Source: Halodesulfovibrio aestuarii DSM 17919 = ATCC 29578 (GTDB taxonomy: Bacteria > Desulfobacterota > Desulfovibrionia > Desulfovibrionales > Desulfovibrionaceae). Taken from it: 64,000 bases of DNA. The notes beneath the pieces were generated by a model, which saw only the letters and a program-made list of their open reading frames with translations, searched no databases and was not told where the DNA came from. This document shows positions 61,243-64,000 of the stretch, one piece after another. How positions within the stretch are numbered: position 1 is the stretch's first letter; every line of letters starts with the position of its first letter. Where the stretch lies: the NCBI RefSeq assembly GCF_000384815.1, contig NZ_ARQF01000021.1:434001-498000 (forward strand), given 5' to 3'. A program made the translations under genes and the position numbers.

Positions 61243-62520
61243 ATGAGTGATGCTGCACATACCGAAATGTGGGAAAAACTGAATTTAGATATTTCTGCAC
61301 ATGAAGGCTTGCTGGAGGTTTTAGGTAAATTTTATGGTGACATTTACCTTTCACAGGAAAACAGACTGAATGGGATGGAATATCTGGATTTTGTTCTTTC
61401 AGAAGTTCATGGGCTGCGAATTAAAGAGATTCAGGACGCTAAGGCTACTGGAAAAAAAGTTATTGGAACTTTTTGTGTCTTTGTTCCGGAAGAGCTCACT
61501 CTGGCAGCTAACGCCATTCATGTGGGGCTTTGTTCCGGTGCCGATGCTGGTACTGATGAAGCTGAAAAACTCGTACCGCGTAATACCTGTGCACTCATTA
61601 AATCTTTTATCGGGTTCAAGCTTGCCCGGATTTGCCCGTTCACAGAGTCATGTGACTTGGTTGTTGGTGAAACAACCTGTGATGGAAAGAAAAAAGCATA
61701 CGAAGCATTCGGAAAACTCGTACCGATGCATGTGATGGAAGTTCCACAGACAAAAACAACAGACGCTAAGCAGCTTTTTAAAGCTGAGGTGCTCCGCTAC
61801 AAAGAAGCATTGGAAGAACTTACAGGCGTAAAAATTACTGTTGAAAACTTGCGTAAGTCTATTTCTGTTGTGAACGAAAAACGAAAAGCCCTTCAGAGAC
61901 TTTCCCGTTTAAGAGCGGCAGACCCTGCACCAATTTCCGGCCGTGATGCGTTGCTGATTAATCAGGTTTCTTTTTACGACGAACCAGAGCGTTTCACGCA
62001 ATCTATCAATACCCTTTGTGATCAGATTGAAGAACGTATTGCGCAAGGTGGCGGTGTTGTACCTGCGGGCACGAAACGCCTGTTACTTTCTGGTTGTCCT
62101 ATGGCAGTTCCGAACTGGAAGTTGCCATACGTAATGGAAAGTTCCAATGCTGTTATAGTGGGAGAAGAGTCTTGTATTGGTTCCCGAAATGTTCGTGATC
62201 TTGTAGATGATTCAGCCGATACTATTGAAGGCATGCTTGATGCGCTTGTCGATCGCTATATGAAAATTGACTGTGCATGTTTTACTCCGAATGATGAACG
62301 CATGGTTAATGTGCAAAATATGGTTAAAGATCTGAATGCGGACGGTGTGGTTCATTATGCTTTATCTTTCTGCCAGCCATATGCACATGAGGCAATTAAA
62401 TTGCAGGATGTTCTATCTCAGAAGGGCATTCCTATGCTGAGTGTGGAAACTGGCTATAGTATGGAAGATGTTGAACAGCTGAAGACGCGTGTCGAAGCTT
62501 TTGTTGAGATGTTAGACTAA
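61243..62520 (+). CDS. Double-cubane-cluster anaerobic reductase (2-hydroxyacyl-CoA dehydratase-like)
   Basis: A 425-residue member of the HgdB/FldB family. Cysteines of the cluster-binding kind are found in GTFCVFVPEE, RNTCALIKSF, TTCDGKKKAYE, SGCPMAVPNWK and LSFCQPYAHE. CDGKKK with the following segment and the single-chain format match the YjiM-type double-cubane [Fe8S9] reductases. These carry out ATP-driven low-potential electron transfer, and their physiological substrate is mostly unknown. The next gene encodes the cognate ATP-dependent activase. Confidence 0.88.
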   Translation: MSDAAHTEMWEKLNLDISAHEGLLEVLGKFYGDIYLSQENRLNGMEYLDFVLSEVHGLRIKEIQDAKATGKKVIGTFCVFVPEELTLAANAIHVGLCSGADAGTDEAEKLVPRNTCALIKSFIGFKLARICPFTESCDLVVGETTCDGKKKAYEAFGKLVPMHVMEVPQTKTTDAKQLFKAEVLRYKEALEELTGVKITVENLRKSISVVNEKRKALQRLSRLRAADPAPISGRDALLINQVSFYDEPERFTQSINTLCDQIEERIAQGGGVVPAGTKRLLLSGCPMAVPNWKLPYVMESSNAVIVGEESCIGSRNVRDLVDDSADTIEGMLDALVDRYMKIDCACFTPNDERMVNVQNMVKDLNADGVVHYALSFCQPYAHEAIKLQDVLSQKGIPMLSVETGYSMEDVEQLKTRVEAFVEMLD

Positions 62521-62522
62521 GT

Positions 62523-63290
62523 ATGTTTGGCGGCATTGATATAGGCTCGCGGTCAACGGAGTTTGTGTTGCAGGAGGGCGGTTTCGTCGTGCATCGCGCT
62601 CAGTTACCCACTACGTTTTCTCCGTTAGAGCAATGTAAGAGACTGCTTGAAGGGCATTCTCCAGAGTATTTAGTCGCAACCGGGTATGGACGGGAGTTGG
62701 TTAAAACTCTCGATTTACCATATTCAGTTGGTGCTATTACGGAAATTAAAGCTCATGCTTTGGGTGCTCATGCGTTATTTCCTGAAGCTCAAACCGTTTT
62801 GGATATTGGCGGGCAGGACACAAAGGCCATTTTGTTGAACTCCAAGGGCGGTGTCGTCCGGTTTGAAATGAATGATCGATGTGCTGCTGGTACAGGAAAA
62901 TTTTTAGAACACACTGCGAATGTTTTTCAAGTGGATATTGAAAATTTTGGTCCATACGCTTTGCTGGGGAATCAGCCTCCGTTGATTAATAGTATGTGTA
63001 CTGTTTTTGCGGAAACGGAAGCTACTTCGTTAATGGCACAGGGGGTTCGGCCTGAGGATATTGCATTGGCATTGCACAAGTCTGTCGTCCGGCGAACTGG
63101 TTCAATGTTGAAGCGGGTTGGGCTTGCTTTTCCGTTAGTTTTTTCTGGTGGTGTTGCAAATAATGCCTGTATCCGTAAACTGTTACATGAAGAGTTTGGT
63201 GGGGCAGAGTCTATCTGCATTGCTGAAGAGCCTGATATGTGCGGTGCCTTTGGTGCTAGTCTGTGGGCGGAAGTGTGCTTTAATGCCTGA
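62523..63290 (+). CDS. Acyl-CoA dehydratase activase (YjiL/HgdC type)
   Basis: A 255-residue ASKHA-fold ATPase with GIDIGSRSTEFVL, VLDIGGQDTKAI and the cluster-ligand region MNDRCAAGTGKFLE plus a second cysteine at NSMCTVFAETE, which holds a [4Fe-4S] cluster between two subunits. It uses ATP hydrolysis to inject an electron into the double-cubane reductase encoded two bases upstream. A terminator follows at 63335. Confidence 0.93.
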   Translation: MFGGIDIGSRSTEFVLQEGGFVVHRAQLPTTFSPLEQCKRLLEGHSPEYLVATGYGRELVKTLDLPYSVGAITEIKAHALGAHALFPEAQTVLDIGGQDTKAILLNSKGGVVRFEMNDRCAAGTGKFLEHTANVFQVDIENFGPYALLGNQPPLINSMCTVFAETEATSLMAQGVRPEDIALALHKSVVRRTGSMLKRVGLAFPLVFSGGVANNACIRKLLHEEFGGAESICIAEEPDMCGAFGASLWAEVCFNA

Positions 63291-63334
63291 TGTCTTGATC
63301 TGTTAATCCACAGTGAGAATAGTATGAAATAAAG

Positions 63335-63372
63335 AAAACTCCGCAGTTCAGCATTGTACTGCGGAGTTTTTT
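63335..63372 (+). terminator. Terminator after the activase gene
   Basis: AAAACTCCGCAGT and ACTGCGGAGTTTT pair around a ten-base loop and run into TTTTTT. Confidence 0.9.
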
Positions 63373-63474
63373 CATTTCAATGGCTCTAGAGCAGGGATAA
63401 TGGAGATTACCTTGTGCAGTTTTTTGTGGTCAGAGTTAGCGATTTTTTTTGACGGGGAAAATTTTTTGTCTTAG

Positions 63475-63514
63475 CAAAGGTCCGTTTTACAAAATTGTAA
63501 AACGGACCTTTGCG
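63475..63514. repeat. Perfect 40-bp palindrome
   Basis: The arms (starting GCAAAGGTCCGTTTTAC and ending with its complement) are 19 bases each with AA at the centre. No T-run follows. It could be a hairpin terminator of unusual shape, an operator or a remnant of a small mobile repeat. Confidence 0.65.
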
Positions 63515-63899
63515 CTCGGTTGTGATTAAATTCTTGGTTTGTTCTTAATGTCTGAGATGTGCCCTGGCTATCCCGCAAGATAAAAATAAGTATAATTTAA
63601 GTAGCTAATATAAAACCAAAATAATTCTTGATATAAAAGTTGTTTTATATATCTGTGTGTATCTAATTATGCTTCTCGACATTAAGAAATAATGTTCGCT
63701 TATGTAATCTCATACAATTTTTAGTTTATGATGATACTGCTTATAGTAAAATATAAGCAGAAAACGTATAGAAAATTGAAAAAATGACAAATATGTCAAT
63801 CAAACTTTTTGTTTTTGGGAAGACTACATGCTAGGTGAAAGAGGTTTAACTTTAATTTGCTGATATATAAAGATAAAAAAATGATGGGACAGAAAATGC
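63515..63899. other. AT-rich region without genes
   Basis: Strongly AT-rich, with many TATA-like stretches and no convincing coding region on either strand. It may contain the promoter for a gene starting near the window end. Confidence 0.45.
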
Positions 63900-64000
63900 A
63901 TGAGTGTGTGCATGCGATCTCGAATACATATACTCAAATTTTCAGCATTACTTGCTATTTGCGAAACCATGGAACGAGCTTTAGATCTTGAAGCTGCTCT
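63900..64000 (+). CDS. Partial gene at the window end, possible GAF-domain regulator start
   Basis: A reading frame starts at ATG 63900 (or 63912) and is still open at the edge. The visible 33 residues include LKFSALLAICETMERALDLEAAL, which resembles the first helix of GAF domains in NifA-like or phosphodiesterase regulators. The ribosome site is weak. Only a continuation of the sequence can confirm the call. Confidence 0.35.
   Translation, partial: MSVCMRSRIHILKFSALLAICETMERALDLEAA

Noticed and set aside
60914-61246. A 110-codon frame with cysteines and hydrophobic segments before the double-cubane reductase gene
   Set aside because: No ribosome site, strongly AT-biased composition with long Phe/Ile runs, no recognisable domain, and it would run over the ribosome-binding site of the next gene.

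Overview
The window reads as the chromosome of a Desulfovibrio-like sulfate reducer (Desulfovibrionaceae, perhaps close to Halodesulfovibrio; inferred from gene content, not from a search). It carries one complete Mu-like transposable prophage. Pointers to the host are the cbpA-cbpM-clpB chaperone operon, the AmrS-type radical SAM gene, a HesB-like selenoprotein beside its cysteine paralogue, a DUF465-ilvBN-ilvC block and a double-cubane reductase with its activase.

Host left flank (1-7015): heat-shock operon cbpA, cbpM-like regulator and clpB; a secreted cyclophilin; tRNA-Pro(UGG) copy 1; a nicotinamide-riboside salvage pair pnuC-nadR; tRNA-Pro copy 2.

Prophage (7016-41308, 34,293 bp): it has TG...CA ends, inverted end repeats and a 5-bp target duplication (ATGGG). 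Its order follows Mu: leftward repressor with operators; small early regulators; DDE transposase and AAA+ target protein; a run of small early genes including DUF3164 and GemA; M15 endolysin and holin-like proteins; small terminase-like protein, terminase, DUF935 portal and a gpF-like protein with a toxin-like nuclease tail; protease/scaffold, decoration protein and capsid; tail sheath, tube, a frameshifted chaperone pair, tape measure, baseplate, fibre and fibre assembly. The right end has a Com-like zinc-finger protein, a 58-residue protein, an ABC-ATPase/GNAT (Mom-like) fusion and a formyltransferase-like protein. This occupies the place of Mu com-mom and is the best candidate here for an under-described system, a DNA base hypermodification cassette. 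Two small reverse-strand genes interrupt the baseplate block and look like morons.

Host right flank (41309-64000): tRNA-Pro copies 3-6 (six identical genes in total, split by the prophage), a DUF554 membrane protein, cobO, amrS, a small secreted protein, purM, a secreted DUF2066-like protein, tatA, a flavin oxidoreductase with a degenerate rhodanese domain and two companions of unknown function, a HAD phosphatase, yggT, a structured leader and the DUF465-ilvB-ilvN block, ilvC, an isochorismatase-like hydrolase, a small unknown gene, two HesB/IscA-like genes (one with in-frame UGA as selenocysteine), pyrR, glpT, and the double-cubane reductase/activase pair. The last 700 bases hold no complete gene.

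Coordinates and reading frames were read directly from the sequence. Family names come from recognised motifs without database searches, so distant assignments (small phage genes, GNAT/Mom, PBECR-type nuclease) are inference.
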